Source: Brevibacterium sp. W7.2
Lineage (GTDB): Bacteria > Actinomycetota > Actinomycetes > Actinomycetales > Brevibacteriaceae
DNA: 64,000 nt
NCBI RefSeq assembly: GCF_018137945.1
Contig: NZ_CP073089.1
Span: 620,001-684,000, forward strand
Direction: 5' to 3'
In this document: piece by piece, positions 1-8,669 of the stretch
Position numbering within the stretch: position 1 is the stretch's first letter
How the letters are laid out: the number at the start of each line of letters is the position of its first letter
Notes under the pieces: generated by a model
Told to the model about the DNA's origin: nothing
The model's input: only the letters and a program-made list of their open reading frames with translations
Database searches by the model: none
Translations under genes and position numbers: made by a program

Positions 1-797
1 CGGGATTCCTCGGCGGCATCGTCACCGGCCTGCTCGCCGGTGCCGTCGCCAAATGGATCGCCGGCTGGAAGGTGCACAAGGGCGTCCGCGGCGTCATGCC
101 GGTCGTCGTCATTCCGCTGCTCTCAGCACTCATCACCGCAGGGCTGTTCATCACAGTGCTCGGGCGACCCATCGTCGCCCTGATGAACGGTCTCAACGAG
201 GGGCTCAGCGGACTGACCGGCGGGGGAGTGCTGGTCCTCGGACTGATCCTCGGCGCGATGATGGGCTTCGACCTCGGCGGCCCGGTCAACAAGGTCGCCT
301 ACGGATTCGCCACCGCCGGCCTCTCCGCGGCCGGCACGGCGATGGACGCACCGCAGCTGAAGATCATGGCCGCAGTCATGGCGGCAGGAATGGTCGCCCC
401 GCTCGCCCTGGCGCTGGCGACGGCGATCGCCCCGAAGCTCTTCTCGGCACCGGAGCGCGAGAACGGAAAGGCGGCGTGGCTGCTCGGCGCGTCCTTCATC
501 TCCGAAGGCGCGATTCCGTTCGCCGCGGCCGATCCGATCCGGATCATCATCGCCTCGACGATCGGCTCGGCGGCGACCGGCGGCCTCGTCATGCTCTTCG
601 GCTCGACACTCCTCGCGCCGCACGGCGGCATCTGGGTGCTGCCCCTCATCGGGCAGCCGCTGCTCTTCGTCCTCGCCCTGGCCGTCGGCGTGGTCATCAC
701 CGCCGCACTCGTCGTGCTCTTCAAGGCGATGGCCGCTCGGCGGCGCACTGCGAAGGCCGCGAACCGGGACCTCGACACCACGATGGTCGCCGCATGA
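1..797 (+). CDS. fruA: PTS fructose permease, IIC domain (5' truncated by window)
   Basis: Open frame runs from base 3 without an upstream stop, so only the C-terminal part of the permease is present. It is strongly hydrophobic with about six membrane spans. The segment reading GFDLGGPVNKVAY is characteristic of the sugar-conducting IIC domain of fructose-family PTS permeases, and the ILGAMMGFDL stretch precedes it. The tail is short and basic. The IIA/IIB domains, if fused, lie outside the window. HPr and enzyme I follow directly, so this appears to be a complete fructose PTS locus. Family assignment is confident; the exact sugar is inferred from the family. Confidence 0.9.
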   Translation, partial: GFLGGIVTGLLAGAVAKWIAGWKVHKGVRGVMPVVVIPLLSALITAGLFITVLGRPIVALMNGLNEGLSGLTGGGVLVLGLILGAMMGFDLGGPVNKVAYGFATAGLSAAGTAMDAPQLKIMAAVMAAGMVAPLALALATAIAPKLFSAPERENGKAAWLLGASFISEGAIPFAAADPIRIIIASTIGSAATGGLVMLFGSTLLAPHGGIWVLPLIGQPLLFVLALAVGVVITAALVVLFKAMAARRRTAKAANRDLDTTMVAA

Positions 798-879
798 CCC
801 GACGATTCAACCGCCCGCCAGACGGGCCCGTGCTCGCGACCGAGCACACCTCACGATGAACACAACCCAAGGAGAGATC

Positions 880-1149
880 ATGGCAACTCGCACCGTCACC
901 ATCGCATCGGCCGTCGGACTCCACGCTCGGCCCGCGTCCCTCTTCGTCGAAGCCGTCACCGAATCTGGGATCGACGTCGAGATCAGCCGTCCCGGCGAAG
1001 ACGCCGTCGACGCCGGCAGCATCCTCGGCGTGATGGCGCTCGGCGCCAAGCACGGGGAGGAGGTCGAACTCTCAGCCGATGCCGAGGGAGCCGACGCCGT
1101 TCTCGACCGCCTCGTCGCTCTGCTCGCCACGGACATGGACGCGCAATGA
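880..1149 (+). CDS. ptsH: Phosphocarrier protein HPr
   Basis: 89-residue protein of normal HPr length that carries phosphate from enzyme I to the PTS permeases. GLHARPAS places the phosphorylated histidine at His15. The later SILGVM segment contains the serine that HPr kinase targets in Firmicutes. I chose ATG 880 because AAGGAGA sits just upstream; an in-frame ATG at 856 lacks a comparable ribosome site. The stop overlaps the ptsI start by four bases (ATGA), so the two are translationally coupled. Confidence 0.95.
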   Translation: MATRTVTIASAVGLHARPASLFVEAVTESGIDVEISRPGEDAVDAGSILGVMALGAKHGEEVELSADAEGADAVLDRLVALLATDMDAQ

Positions 1150-2858
1150 GCACCCGCGGCACGGCAGCGGTGACCGAAGGCGGCACCGCCGTCCTCCACG
1201 GAATCGGTGTGAGCCCCGGAACCGCGTACGGTCCCATCGCGCAGGCGGCCGCACCGGTGATGCCCGCCGCCGACGAGCCCGCCGCAGAGGATCCCGCAGC
1301 AGCGGCCGAGACGGCCATCGCCAGTTTCATGGACGTCGCGGACGACCTCGATGCGAAGGCGCTGAGGGCCGATCCGACGGCCCGCGACATCCTCAAGGCC
1401 ACGGCGATGATCGCCCGTGATCGCTCGCTGCACCGTGAGGTCACCAAGCGCCTGCACGCGGGCAGCGGCCCGACCCGAGCCATCGCCGAGGCGATCGATG
1501 AGTTCGCCGCACGGTTCGAAGCGCTCGGAGGATACTTCGCCGAACGTGTCACCGACCTCCGTGATGTGGGGGCGCGCACCATCGCCGCGGTGCTCGGCGA
1601 ACCGGCACCCGGACTGCCCGACCTCGCCGAGCCGAGCATCGTCGCGGCCGACGACCTCGCTCCCGCGGAGACGGCCACGCTCGACCGGTCTCTCGTGCTG
1701 GGAATCATCACCCGGGCAGGGGGACTGACGAGTCACACGGCGATTCTCGCGGCGCAGATGGGCATTCCCGCAGTGGTGCAGCTGCCCGACGCAACGACGA
1801 TCCCCGACGGCACTCTCGTCTCGATCGACGGCGGCAGCGGTGACGTCGTCCTGCGACCGGACCCGGCGGCGGTCGACGCTCAGCGCCGACGTCGTCAGCA
1901 GCTCTCCGCCGCGCTCGCCGGCGTATCCGGTCCCGGAGAGACCTCCGACGGCCACCGGGTCGCCCTGCTCGCCAACATCGGAGGCGTAGAGGACGCTGAG
2001 CTCGCCGGCGCCGAGGATCTCGAAGGAGTCGGTCTCTTCCGCACCGAGTTCGTCTTCCTCTCCGCCGCTGTGGCCCCGACGGTCGAGGAGCAGACGGACA
2101 TCTACCGCCGGGTGTTCGCCCCCTTCTCCGGCCGTCGGGTCGTCGTGCGCACCCTTGACGCCGGCGCGGACAAGCCGCTGGCCTTCGCCGACCTCGGTCC
2201 GGAGGAGAACCCGGCTCTCGGCCGCAGGGGTCTGAGGCTGTCACAGGCTCGCCCGAAGATCCTCGACGCGCAGCTGCAGGCGCTCGCGGCAGCCGCAGCG
2301 GCCACAGGCGCCGACGTCAAAGTCATGGCGCCCATGGTCTCGACGGCTTCCGAGGCTCGCTGGTTCGCCCAGCAGGTGCGAGCCCACGGCCTGTCCTCAC
2401 CCGGGGTGATGATCGAAGTGCCCGGAGCCGCCGTGCGCGCCAGAAGCGTGCTCGAGGCCGTCGACTTCGGAAGTCTGGGCACCAACGACCTCGCGCAGTA
2501 CACGATGGCGGCCGATCACATGGAGGGTGAGCTCTCCGAGCTGCTCGACCCGTGGCAGCCCGCTGTGCTCGCCATGATCGCGACGGCGGCCGACGGGGCC
2601 GAGGAAGCCGGCAAGCCGCTCGGGGTCTGTGGTGAGTCGGCTGGCGATCCGCTCCTGGCGCTGGTCCTCGCAGGCCTCGGCATCACGAGTCTGTCGATGG
2701 CCCCGAGCAGGATCGGCGCAGTTCGACTGGCACTGCGACGACATTCGCAGGAGGATTGTCGGGCTCTCGCCGCAGCGGCGCTCGCAGCGGAGACGCCGGC
2801 CTCGGCCCGGGAAGCGGTGCGCGCCTCCCTCGCTCCGGACCTCATCGAACTGCTCTGA
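1146..2858 (+). CDS. ptsI: PTS enzyme I (phosphoenolpyruvate-protein phosphotransferase)
   Basis: 570 residues, standard for enzyme I. It transfers phosphate from PEP to HPr in the cytoplasm. The swivelling phosphohistidine domain has GGLTSHTAILA with the active histidine at about residue 197. The TIM-barrel PEP-binding domain follows, with GVGLFRTEF, TLDAGADKPL, NPALGRRGLRLS and LGTNDLAQYTMA, and a CGESAGDP motif near the C-terminus that contains the catalytic cysteine. It overlaps ptsH by 4 nt. Confidence 0.95.
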   Translation: MSTRGTAAVTEGGTAVLHGIGVSPGTAYGPIAQAAAPVMPAADEPAAEDPAAAAETAIASFMDVADDLDAKALRADPTARDILKATAMIARDRSLHREVTKRLHAGSGPTRAIAEAIDEFAARFEALGGYFAERVTDLRDVGARTIAAVLGEPAPGLPDLAEPSIVAADDLAPAETATLDRSLVLGIITRAGGLTSHTAILAAQMGIPAVVQLPDATTIPDGTLVSIDGGSGDVVLRPDPAAVDAQRRRRQQLSAALAGVSGPGETSDGHRVALLANIGGVEDAELAGAEDLEGVGLFRTEFVFLSAAVAPTVEEQTDIYRRVFAPFSGRRVVVRTLDAGADKPLAFADLGPEENPALGRRGLRLSQARPKILDAQLQALAAAAAATGADVKVMAPMVSTASEARWFAQQVRAHGLSSPGVMIEVPGAAVRARSVLEAVDFGSLGTNDLAQYTMAADHMEGELSELLDPWQPAVLAMIATAADGAEEAGKPLGVCGESAGDPLLALVLAGLGITSLSMAPSRIGAVRLALRRHSQEDCRALAAAALAAETPASAREAVRASLAPDLIELL

Positions 2859-2910
2859 GCGGCAGGGGCGGGCGCAGCATCCCCCCGCTCACCACCGAGG
2901 CGGCCCGCCG

Positions 2911-3828
2911 TCATTCGGCCTCGTCGCCGGCCCCCGCCTCGGCGAAGGCGGCATCGACGACGTCGAGGAACACCTCGAGGGTGGGTCCCGGATCGAAGAG
3001 GGCCGAGCGCACCATGACGCCGTAGAGCGGGGGCAGCTCGCGCGGCACAGGGACCGTGTTGACCGCTCCCCAGACGACCCCGACGCCGTCGAGGGGCATG
3101 AGCGCCACGGCCAGGTCGGCGGCGACGAGCGGCAGGGCCGTCTGCAGCGTCGAGACCTGCTGCACGCTGCCCGGGGCGATGCCGAGCAGATCCCACAGCT
3201 GCTGGGAGATCTCCACGAGCCCGGGAAACCCGGGGATCTGCGACGGGATGACCCAGTGCGCCGCCTCCAACTCCGCCCTGCCCATGTTCGCTCGGCCCGG
3301 CGGTACCGCGATCGCCAGCGGCATCGTCGCCACTCCGCGCATCGTCAGCGCCGGGAAGTTCGCGGCCAGCGCGTCGACATCGGAGGTGGCGACGAAGCCG
3401 ATGTCGACCCGCCCCTCCGAGACGAGGTCGAGCACCCGGGCGGGGAACGGATCCGAGAGATCGACGGCGACCCCGGGCGCGGTCTCCCGGAACGTCCGCA
3501 GCAGCGGCGGCAGCCGCGACCACGAGAACGTCGGCACCGACGCCACCCGCAGCACTCCGGCCGTCCCGGACCCGAGCGCACGGGTGCGCTCGGCGATCTC
3601 ATCGCCCCACTGCACGAGCCGTGCCCCGTCCCTGGCGAGCTGACGGCCCGCCGGAGTCGGCGCCACCCCGCGGGGCAGCCGGTCGAGCAGCCTGACCCCG
3701 AGCTCCGCCTCGAACGCGAGGATCGCCTGGCTCAGCGGCGGCTGCGTCATGTGCAGCTTCTGCGCCGCAGCCGAGATCGATCCCTCGTCGACGACGGCGA
3801 GGAAGTACTTGAGACGCGTGAGGTTCAT
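2911..3828 (-). CDS. LysR-family transcriptional regulator
   Basis: 305 residues with the classic LysR layout: an N-terminal winged helix-turn-helix (MNLTRLKYFLAVVDEGS, then AAQKLHMTQPPLSQAI) and a C-terminal periplasmic-binding-protein-like effector domain. It is divergent from the ABC importer starting at 3947, the usual arrangement for a LysR regulator and its target operon. The inducer is not evident. The 3' end lies 52 bp from the convergent ptsI gene. Confidence 0.9.
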   Translation of the reverse strand: MNLTRLKYFLAVVDEGSISAAAQKLHMTQPPLSQAILAFEAELGVRLLDRLPRGVAPTPAGRQLARDGARLVQWGDEIAERTRALGSGTAGVLRVASVPTFSWSRLPPLLRTFRETAPGVAVDLSDPFPARVLDLVSEGRVDIGFVATSDVDALAANFPALTMRGVATMPLAIAVPPGRANMGRAELEAAHWVIPSQIPGFPGLVEISQQLWDLLGIAPGSVQQVSTLQTALPLVAADLAVALMPLDGVGVVWGAVNTVPVPRELPPLYGVMVRSALFDPGPTLEVFLDVVDAAFAEAGAGDEAE

Positions 3829-3837
3829 AGTCGTTCA

Positions 3838-3866
3838 TTGTATGGGGTTAGCAGAATAAAGATATT
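3838..3866 (+). promoter_or_regulatory. Candidate promoter of the ABC importer operon
   Basis: TTGTAT at 3838-3843 and GATATT at 3861-3866 are separated by 17 bp in the AT-rich gap between the LysR gene and the importer. Spacing is ideal and both hexamers are near consensus. The position fits LysR control, but no firm T-N11-A box could be chosen. Confidence 0.4.
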
Positions 3867-3946
3867 TGTCATCTACCAGTGCAGGCCTGAAGCTGGTGGG
3901 GAGCCGATCGACGTCGATCACGGCTCACCCCCGTCCAGGAGGATCG

Positions 3947-4966
3947 ATGACGATCACCACCCGGCCCACTCCCACCCTGCTGACCTCTGTCCAGCGCACC
4001 ACCACCCGCCGCCTCGGCGCCGCCGTCCTCGCCGTGCTGCTCACCCTCGCCGTCTCCGGCTGCGGAGTCGGAATGGGCAGCGCCAAGAGCATCGGCGACG
4101 GCGATACGATCACCGTCGGAGTCATTCCCGTCGCCGACTACGCGTCGATCTACCTCGCCGTCGAAGAAGGCTACTTCGCCGAGGAGGGACTCAACGTCGA
4201 GACCAAGGTGATGCAGTCGGCCTCGGCCATCGCACCCTCGGTCATCAACGGCCAACTCCAGTTCGGCACCACCGCGACTCCGCCTCTCGTCATCGCCTAC
4301 GAGAAGGGCCTGCCGCTGCAGATCGTCGCGAACGCCGCGTCGAATGCTCCGACGGCCGACACCGATCCGACGGCGATCGTCGTCGGATCCGGCAGCCCCA
4401 TCCAGCGCCCCCGTGATCTCGAGGGGAAGACGGTGGCGATCAACGCGCTCGGCGCGATCACGCAGATCGGCACCGCCGCCGCGGTGCGCGCCGACGGCGG
4501 TGATCCGAGCACAGTCGAATACGTCGTCATGTCGCTGCCCGACGGCATCGCCGCGGTCGAGAGCGGTCGGGTCGATGCCGCCTCGACCGCCGAACCGTTC
4601 CAGGGACCGGTGGTGGCCGCCGGCGGCCGGATCATCTCCCATCCGCTCTTCGAGACCTTCCCGCCCGACGCCACGTTCGCCGTCGCCTTCACCGCGAAGC
4701 CCTTCGCCGAGGCCAACCCCGACGTCGTCGACGCCTTCGTCCGCGCCGTCGACCAGGCCAACGAGAAGGCGGCCGCGGACCCTGAAGCGGTGCGGAAGGT
4801 CCTCACAAAGTACGGCAAGCTCGCCCCGTCCGTCGCCGAGACGATGCTCCTGCCGCAGTATTCGACCCAGGTCGACCCCGAAGCGGTGCAGACGACCGCG
4901 AACCTCATGACCGACCTCGGCTTCCTCCCCGCGCCGGTCGACACGAAGGGACTGATGCGGCCATGA
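3947..4966 (+). CDS. ABC importer substrate-binding lipoprotein (SsuA/ThiY-like)
   Basis: 339 residues. A lipoprotein signal ends in LAVSGCGVG, placing the lipid-modified cysteine at about residue 36. The mature part has the NMT1/SsuA-type fold signature (VGVIPVADYASIYLAVEEGYF, and later GLNVETKV, a DLEGKTVAINALG-like block and ESGRVDAAS). This family binds sulfonates, thiamine precursors, riboflavin or similar small ligands, and the exact ligand cannot be read here. ATG 3947 follows a clear AGGAGG; a longer frame from 3866 has no such site. The stop overlaps the first permease by 4 nt. Confidence 0.88.
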   Translation: MTITTRPTPTLLTSVQRTTTRRLGAAVLAVLLTLAVSGCGVGMGSAKSIGDGDTITVGVIPVADYASIYLAVEEGYFAEEGLNVETKVMQSASAIAPSVINGQLQFGTTATPPLVIAYEKGLPLQIVANAASNAPTADTDPTAIVVGSGSPIQRPRDLEGKTVAINALGAITQIGTAAAVRADGGDPSTVEYVVMSLPDGIAAVESGRVDAASTAEPFQGPVVAAGGRIISHPLFETFPPDATFAVAFTAKPFAEANPDVVDAFVRAVDQANEKAAADPEAVRKVLTKYGKLAPSVAETMLLPQYSTQVDPEAVQTTANLMTDLGFLPAPVDTKGLMRP

Positions 4967-5817
4967 GCGCGACCATCTCCCGCACCACGCCGACCGGTCG
5001 GCGGGCCACCGATCGGCTGACGCGCAGGATCAATCTCGCCGCCGAGACCCCGGCGGGCCGCTTCCTCTTCGGCCTCGGCGCAGTCCTCGCCGTCTTCGTC
5101 GTCTGGCAGCTCCTCTCCGTCACCGGCGTTCTGCCCGCGGCGTCCCTCCCCTCGGCGCTGGAGATGCTCGCAGCGTTCTTCACCCTGCTCGGCTCGGCGG
5201 TCTTCTGGTCGGCCCTGTGGTCGACGATCTCCGTGGTCCTCGTCGGCCTCGTCCTCATCATCGTCATCGCCACCCCGCTGGCGATCCTCCTGGGCCTCGT
5301 CCGCTTCGCCGAGGAATCGGCCTGGTTCGTCATCGAATTCCTCAAACCGATCCCACCCGTCGCCCTCATCCCGCTCGGTCTCCTCCTCTGGGGGCCGAGC
5401 CCGGGGATGAAGCTCTTCCTCATCATCCTCGGCGCGATCTGGCCCCTGCTCACCCAGCTCGTCTACGGCGTCCGCGAGGTGGGCGGCACGAGCGCGGACA
5501 TGGCCCGCAGCTACCGGCTCGGCTGGTGGCTGACGACGAGCCGCCTCGTCGTGCCCTCGATGCTGCCGTTCGCGATGACCGGTCTGCGCATCTCGGCGGC
5601 GATCGCGGTGATCGTCGCCGTGGTCACGGAGATGATCGGCGGGGCGGCCGGCCTCGGCCAGGAGATCGTCGTCGCCCAGACCGCGGGAGCGCTGCCTCAG
5701 ATGTATGCGCTCATCTTCGCCACCGGGCTGCTCGGACTGGCCATCAACGGCCTCTTTAGGATCGCCGAGGTGCCGCTGCTCTTCTGGCATCCCTCCCACC
5801 GAGAGGAGGCGGCATGA
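4963..5817 (+). CDS. ABC importer permease 1 (BPD_transp family)
   Basis: 284 residues with about six membrane helices. The EAA cytoplasmic loop appears as DMARSYRLGWWLTTSRLVVPS, which docks the ATPase. It resembles SsuC/TauC permeases. It overlaps the binding-protein gene upstream and the second permease downstream by 4 nt each, so the operon encodes a heterodimeric membrane channel. Confidence 0.9.
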   Translation: MSATISRTTPTGRRATDRLTRRINLAAETPAGRFLFGLGAVLAVFVVWQLLSVTGVLPAASLPSALEMLAAFFTLLGSAVFWSALWSTISVVLVGLVLIIVIATPLAILLGLVRFAEESAWFVIEFLKPIPPVALIPLGLLLWGPSPGMKLFLIILGAIWPLLTQLVYGVREVGGTSADMARSYRLGWWLTTSRLVVPSMLPFAMTGLRISAAIAVIVAVVTEMIGGAAGLGQEIVVAQTAGALPQMYALIFATGLLGLAINGLFRIAEVPLLFWHPSHREEAA

Positions 5818-6596
5818 GCGCCCCGAACCACCTCACCCTGTTCTTCACCCGAGCCTGGCTGCCCGTCGGCATCGTGGCCGTCTGGTGGGTCGCCTCGGCG
5901 AACAGCACCTCGCTCTATTTCCCTCCGCTGCAGACGATCCTGTCCACACTGTGGTCGGGCCTCCTCGTCGACGGACTGGTCACCGATGTCCTGCCGAGTG
6001 TGGCGAAGTTCCTCCTCGGCTTCGCCATCGCCGCCGTCCTCGGCATCGTCCTCGGCATCTGCATCGGCATGTCCTCGGCGCTGCGGGCGGCCACGGAGCC
6101 GATCGTCCAGTTCCTCCGGTCCCTGCCGCCCCCGGTCCTCCTGCCGATCGGACTGCTCCTCTTCGGGATCGGGCCGTCGATGAGCGTGGCGATCATCGTC
6201 ATCGGCGCGATCTGGCCGACCCTGCTCAACACCGTCGACGGTGTGCGGTCGCTCGATCCGCTCGTCAAGGACATGTCGCGGTCCTACCGGCTGACGATGC
6301 CGCAGTACATCCGGTTCGTCCTGCTCCCGAATGCCGGACCGCAGATCTTCGCGGGCCTGCGCACGACCCTGCAGATCTCCATCATCCTCATCGTCGTCTC
6401 CGAGATGGTGGCGTCGACGAGCGGCATCGGCTTCTATCTCCTCAACTCGCAGCAGACCTTCGCCGTGGCCGAGACGTGGGCCGGCACCCTCCTGCTCGGC
6501 ATCCTCGGCTACCTCGCCAATCTCGCCTTCCTCCGACTCGAACGCTTCGTGCTGCGCTGGCAGTACGGCATGCGTGCGCTGACCAGCAAAGGATGA
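5814..6596 (+). CDS. ABC importer permease 2 (BPD_transp family)
   Basis: 260 residues, six predicted helices. The EAA loop is DMSRSYRLTMPQYIRFVLLP. It is a paralogue of the preceding permease. Two permeases rather than one distinguishes this from the ordinary ssu/tau operon and is seen in some pyrimidine- and riboflavin-type importers. Translation is coupled on both sides. Confidence 0.9.
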   Translation: MSAPNHLTLFFTRAWLPVGIVAVWWVASANSTSLYFPPLQTILSTLWSGLLVDGLVTDVLPSVAKFLLGFAIAAVLGIVLGICIGMSSALRAATEPIVQFLRSLPPPVLLPIGLLLFGIGPSMSVAIIVIGAIWPTLLNTVDGVRSLDPLVKDMSRSYRLTMPQYIRFVLLPNAGPQIFAGLRTTLQISIILIVVSEMVASTSGIGFYLLNSQQTFAVAETWAGTLLLGILGYLANLAFLRLERFVLRWQYGMRALTSKG

Positions 6597-6598
6597 TC

Positions 6599-7390
6599 AT
6601 GACCTCCGACACGACCACCGATGTCCTCCTCGAACTGCGGGGACTGCGCAAGTCCTACGGGGACGTCGAGATCCTCGCCGGCATCGACGTCGCCATCCGC
6701 CGCGGCGAGTTCGTCTGCATCGTCGGCCCCTCGGGGTCGGGGAAGACGACCCTGCTGCGCTGCATGGCCGGGCTGCTGGCACCCTCCGGCGGGCAGACCG
6801 TCTTCGAAGGGGAGCCGGTGACCGGGCCCCCGGCCAAACTCGCCGTCGTCTTCCAGGACTACTCGCGGTCGCTGCTGCCGTGGTTGAGCACCGCCGACAA
6901 TGTCGCCCTTCCCCTGCTCAAGTCGGTGCCCGCCGCTGAACGGCGGGACCGGGTCACCTCGGTGCTCGATGCCGTCGGACTCACCGGCAAAGGCGACCTC
7001 TACCCCTGGCAGATGTCGGGCGGCATGCAGCAGCGCGCCGCGATCGCCCGCGGTCTCGCCTTCCAGCCCGATGTCCTCCTCATGGACGAGCCGTTCGCCG
7101 CCGTCGATGCGCAGACGCGGATCGAGCTCGAGGACCTCGTCCTCCAGGTGCGCACCGATTTCGACACGACGATCGTCTTCGTCACCCACGACATCGACGA
7201 GGCGGTCTACCTCGGCGACACCGTCACCGTCCTCTCCGGGGCCCCGACCACCGTGACCCGCACCATCGACGTCGATCTGCCGCAGCCGCGGAACCAGGTC
7301 GAGACGAAGAGTCTGCCCGCCTACGCGGAGTACCGCACCGAAGTCTTCGAACTCATCCAAGCCGCACAGTCACACGCGAGCATCGGGTGA
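6599..7390 (+). CDS. ABC importer ATPase
   Basis: 263 residues. Walker A GPSGSGKTT, signature MSGGMQQRAAIARGLA, Walker B VLLMDEPFAAVD and the H-loop FVTHDIDEAV are all intact. It belongs to the SsuB/TauB family. ATG 6599 is preceded by AAAGGA; an alternative ATG lies two codons upstream at 6593, overlapping the permease stop. It energises the two permeases above. Confidence 0.92.
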   Translation: MTSDTTTDVLLELRGLRKSYGDVEILAGIDVAIRRGEFVCIVGPSGSGKTTLLRCMAGLLAPSGGQTVFEGEPVTGPPAKLAVVFQDYSRSLLPWLSTADNVALPLLKSVPAAERRDRVTSVLDAVGLTGKGDLYPWQMSGGMQQRAAIARGLAFQPDVLLMDEPFAAVDAQTRIELEDLVLQVRTDFDTTIVFVTHDIDEAVYLGDTVTVLSGAPTTVTRTIDVDLPQPRNQVETKSLPAYAEYRTEVFELIQAAQSHASIG

Positions 7391-7450
7391 GCCAGGAGCC
7401 CACGAATCCCCAGCGTCCGCCTCGGCGGGCCCGCACAGAAAGCAGGAACC

Positions 7451-8527
7451 ATGCCCACTCATCGTCCGCTCACCGCCGCCGAAGCCTCCGCCTACCGCAC
7501 CAAGGTCACACTCCTCGGGACCGCGGGCGGCCCGCCCTGGTGGGATGACTCGGACCGCCACGGGATCTCGACGGCGATCACGGTCGGTGACGCCGTCTAC
7601 CTCATCGACTGCGGTGAGGGATGGGGGCCGCAGTTCCGGAAGGCGGGACTGGGGCCGACGGGATTCCAGAAGGGCATCGACAATCTCCGCAGCGTCTTCA
7701 TCACCCACCACCACTCCGACCACATGGTCGACTACCCGAATCTCCTCATCCTCGCGTGGCACAACGGATCCGACGGGCTCCGGCAGCCGGTGCAGATCTT
7801 CGGGCCCGGCGACCGCGGGACCCTGCCGCCGATCTTCGACGAGGACAACAGGGACCCCATCCCCGAGGTGTTCAATCCGGAATCGCCGACGCCGGGTCTC
7901 GTCGAGTCCTCCCAGCGGCTGCTGCAGGGGTATGCGCTCGACATCAACGACCGGATGCGCGACAACGCGAAACAGGATCTGCGGGAGATCTTCGAGTTCC
8001 ACGACATCGAGCTGCCGGGCACGACCGGCTCCGATCCCAACGGGGACCCGACGCCGGCGATGGAGCCGTTCGAGGTCTACGCGGACGAGAACGTGCGGGT
8101 CACCGCGATCCTCGTCGACCACCGGCCGATCTTCCCCGCCTTCGCCTTCCGGTTCGACACCCCGGACGGCTCGATCGTCATCTCCGGCGACACCGGAGTC
8201 TGCGACAACCTCGTGACGATCGCCGAGGGCGCCGACATCCTCATCCACGAGGTCATCGACATGGAGTGGATCGACGGGCTCATCGGCGAGGCCTCGCCGC
8301 ATCCCGACCACAACCTCATGCAGCACATGCTCGCCGCGCACACGTCGATCGAGCAGGTCGGGCCGCAGGCCGAAGCCGCAGGGGTCGACACCGTGGTGCT
8401 CACCCACATCGTCCCCGCCGACGGCCCGGTCGAGAAGTTCCAGCGGGCGCAGGAGGGGTTCTCCGGCAACCTCGTCGTCGGCGAGGACCTCATGAACTTC
8501 GGGCTCGGCACGCCGCGCACCGACTGA
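7451..8527 (+). CDS. Metallo-beta-lactamase-fold hydrolase
   Basis: 358 residues. The metal-binding motif HHHSDH sits at residues 86-91 and is followed by later conserved histidines and aspartates (SGDTGVCDNL, ILIHEVID, LTHIVPADGP). The closest general type is the RNase Z/arylsulfatase-like branch of the superfamily. It lies 60 bp after the ABC ATPase on the same strand, so it may act on the imported substrate. A ribosome site (AAAGCAGGAA) precedes ATG 7451. The substrate is unknown. Confidence 0.85.
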   Translation: MPTHRPLTAAEASAYRTKVTLLGTAGGPPWWDDSDRHGISTAITVGDAVYLIDCGEGWGPQFRKAGLGPTGFQKGIDNLRSVFITHHHSDHMVDYPNLLILAWHNGSDGLRQPVQIFGPGDRGTLPPIFDEDNRDPIPEVFNPESPTPGLVESSQRLLQGYALDINDRMRDNAKQDLREIFEFHDIELPGTTGSDPNGDPTPAMEPFEVYADENVRVTAILVDHRPIFPAFAFRFDTPDGSIVISGDTGVCDNLVTIAEGADILIHEVIDMEWIDGLIGEASPHPDHNLMQHMLAAHTSIEQVGPQAEAAGVDTVVLTHIVPADGPVEKFQRAQEGFSGNLVVGEDLMNFGLGTPRTD

Positions 8528-8539
8528 GACCGCACGACA

Positions 8540-8579
8540 CCGCGGGCCCCGAGACCACTGCTGGTCTCGGGGCCCGCGG
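8540..8579. terminator. Strong bidirectional terminator hairpin
   Basis: Perfect 18-bp inverted repeat (CCGCGGGCCCCGAGACCA and its complement) around a CTGC loop, between the convergent hydrolase and MFS genes. There is no U-run, as is usual in high-GC actinobacteria. Confidence 0.75.
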
Positions 8580-8669
8580 CGTGGGGGCTGTCGCCTGGTC
8601 GGCCGTGACTGCCTCGGCGCGTTGCGTCGGCCCGGCCGGCGGTGACCGCGCCCGGCCGGCCGCGACCGC

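Noticed and set aside
4297..5799. Long minus-strand frame opposite the ABC importer
   Set aside because: Glu/Asp/Arg-rich shadow of three intact, overlapping genes. No start site or domain.
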